Assembly: GCA_022579005.1 (NCBI GenBank)
Contig: MU401766.1
Span: 1 to 36,581 of the forward strand
Direction of reading: 5' to 3'
Source of the DNA: Poronia punctata
Taxonomy: Eukaryota; Ascomycota; Sordariomycetes; Xylariales; Xylariaceae
DNA: 36,581 nt
The position numbers and the translations under genes were made by a program. The notes under the pieces are model-generated. The model saw only the letters and a program-made list of their open reading frames with translations. It was not told the DNA's origin and ran no database searches. Of the stretch, positions 35,001 through 36,581 are shown in pieces; position 1 is the first letter of the stretch; the number at the start of each line of letters is the position of its first letter.

Positions 35001-36002
35001 GAGTAAATAATTAAAAGCTAAATAATAGCTAAAAAGTAAATATATAAAGTATTTTTAAAATAACTATAGTATTAAGTCAATATGCTAATATAATAAAAAA
35101 TATAAATAAAGCTATAAGCTATTATAAAGTAAATACAAAAAATTTAATAGTTATTACTAATATTTAAAATAGTATAAAAGCTTTTTTTTGTAACTAGTAA
35201 TATAATTTAGCTTTAACTTAGTAGCGTTTATAATTAATAAGTTTAACTAAGCTATATATATATAAGTTGCTTAAAATAGCGGTTTTTAATATAGCGCTAA
35301 GTAAAAAACTTTTATTACTTTTTTATTAATTTAACAGAAATTGTAAAGTTTTAATTATTATAGTAGTACTAAAAAAATTTAATATAAAAACAAGTTGCTA
35401 AATAACTAGTAATATATAAATATTTTATAAAAAATAATTATTATAAAATAATAAAAATAAGTAAGCTTATAAAAAAGTAGGTTAAAAAAGATTTTTTTAT
35501 AAAAATTTATAATTTTTTTTAATTAACTACTTTTTAAAAAGCCAAGGTAATATTTTTAAAATAAAAAATAGAATAGGTAATTTTAATTATAAAACAGTTA
35601 TAAAATATAATATTTATATTATTAACGTAAATCCTTTTATATGCTATAAGCTTACTATTAACTAGCTAATAAAAGTTAATTATATATTAAATAATCACTT
35701 AAGCTATACTTTTAAAAATATTAAATCTTTTAAAAAACTAATATTAAAATTAATAGCTTTATAAAAATAATATAGGAAGTTTATAAAGTAATAAGCAGAA
35801 TAGTTTTAATTATAAGCTATATAGTTAATAAAGTTAAAAATATAAGAGTAATAAATTTACAAATTATTATATACTATAAAAACATAGTTAATATAAAATT
35901 TTTAGCTAAATATAATAAGCACTATAGCTTAGCTAGGCTTTTTATAAAAAAAGTTTAGTATATAATAATTAAAGAATAATTAACTTAAAATAATATTAAA
36001 AT

Positions 36003-36025
36003 AATATATATATATATATATATAA
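36003..36025. repeat. (TA)n dinucleotide run
   Basis: A run of about 11 TA units lies in the 3' module of copy B; it is absent at the matching site in copy A (near 17955). Confidence 0.8.
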
Positions 36026-36285
36026 AAGCAAAATATAATAGTTAAAAAGCAGTATAATAGTAATTTATTAGTAAAAAAAAGAATTTTAATATTAAACTTA
36101 AAAGTAAAAAGTTAAAAAAGTAAGCAAAGCTAGTAGAAATTAATTAGTTAATAAAAGGTTAGCTTTTTAAATATAAAAAAATAATTTAATTAAAAAAATT
36201 AAAAGTAGTTTTAATTAGTAAATATACTTATAAATATTAAAGTTATTAAAAACTAGCAACTTAAAAAAAAGCAGTATAATAAAAT

Positions 36286-36333
36286 ACTTAGTTAAAAAAC
36301 TTACTTACTAAGCTATTTATATATAAACTTTAT
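36286..36333 (+). repeat. Truncated 3' LTR of copy B (subtype I)
   Basis: After the tract AACTTAAAAAAAAG the LTR start is present for about 50 bases, ending in CTATTTATATATAAACT, and then a second LTR start follows. The rest of this LTR should lie beyond the window if copy C inserted into it. Confidence 0.75.
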
Positions 36334-36581
36334 ATAATAGGGCACCTAGCTAAAAAACCTATCTACTAAGCTATTTGCATACAAACTACTTATTAGCTAA
36401 AGCTATGCTAACTAATAGCTAAGGCTTTGCTAGTTATATTTTTTTTAATTTTTTTAGCTAGTTTAGTTACTTACTTAGCTAACTAAATAAAAGTTATTTA
36501 ATATACTTAGTTTTTAAAATTGCTAGCAATATTACTTTATAACTACTTTATTATTTAAACTTTTATACTTTTTTATTTTTA
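36334..36581 (+). mobile_element. 5' LTR and first internal bases of Ty3/gypsy copy C
   Basis: A full subtype I LTR (36334-36567) matches the 5' LTR of copy A, including CTAAGCTATTTGCAT and AAAATTGCTAGCAATATTAC. The last bases (CTTTTTTATTTTTA) equal the sequence that follows the 5' LTR in copy A, so a new element starts here and runs off the window. Confidence 0.82.

Larger units (their letters stand above)
29272..36333 (+). mobile_element. Ty3/gypsy copy B, near complete, with mismatched LTRs (RIP-mutated)
   Basis: This copy has a 5' LTR (29272-29490, subtype II), a gag zinc knuckle (30718-30759), reverse transcriptase with Tyr-Leu-Asn-Asn at 32032-32043, an integrase zinc-binding part near 33605-33640, an AEFAYNNS-like block at 34106-34129, the unassigned 3' module and about 50 bases of a subtype I 3' LTR, which is then cut by copy C. 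The internal order equals copy A. Stops occur in all domains. The different subtypes at the two ends mean it is not a simple single insertion. Confidence 0.88.

Noticed and set aside
11190..36581. Interpretation of the AT-rich DNA as mitochondrial or as a point-type centromere
   Set aside because: There are no mitochondrial genes or tRNAs, and the sequence resolves into gypsy elements with RIP-type changes. A regional, RIP-mutated centromere flank remains possible but nothing in the sequence proves it.

Overview
The window looks like nuclear DNA of a filamentous ascomycete (Pezizomycotina). Two short, intron-containing genes encode fungal proteins: the kinetochore DASH subunit Dam1 and the ribosome-export zinc-finger protein Bud20. 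Their introns are 62-90 nt long, with GT...AG ends and CTAAT, CTGAT or CTAAC branch motifs. Everything else is extremely A/T-rich sequence derived from Ty3/gypsy LTR retrotransposons. Its changes are C-to-T and G-to-A on both strands, the mark of repeat-induced point mutation (RIP). No finer taxonomic placement can be made from the sequence.

Layout. 1-110: (ATT)n microsatellite. About 111-4740: unresolved AT-rich repeat relics. About 4741-7838: 5' half of a gypsy element (copy R1, minus strand), ending in its 5' LTR. 7839-9145: reverse-transcriptase fragment of a second gypsy family (minus), apparently interrupted by R1. About 9146-11100: the only island of normal base composition, carrying dam1 (+) and bud20 (-) convergently. 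About 11190-18629: complete gypsy copy A (+) with both LTRs. 18630-20507: unresolved. About 20508-27085: copy R2 (-) without its 5' LTR. About 27086-29271: 3' fragment F3 (+), joined head-to-head to R2. 29272-36333: copy B (+). 36334-36581: start of copy C (+), which cuts the 3' LTR of B and runs off the window.

The gypsy family is read from degraded but ordered motifs in copy A: gag zinc knuckle, reverse transcriptase with the catalytic Tyr-Leu-Asp-Asp changed to Tyr-Leu-Asn-Asn, RNase H tether, integrase zinc-binding and core motifs, polypurine tract, LTR. The same Asp-to-Asn changes occur in all four copies that retain this site, so none can be autonomous. About 1.3 kb between integrase and 3' LTR remains unassigned. 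Two LTR subtypes coexist, and copy B has one at each end.

The clearest biological point is that two intact, conserved housekeeping genes sit in an island of about 2 kb inside at least 34 kb of RIP-mutated retrotransposon DNA. I did not find a clearly new system. The most open items are the unassigned 3' module of the gypsy family, the mosaic copy B, the unresolved blocks at 111-4740 and 18630-20507, and two upstream ORFs before dam1.
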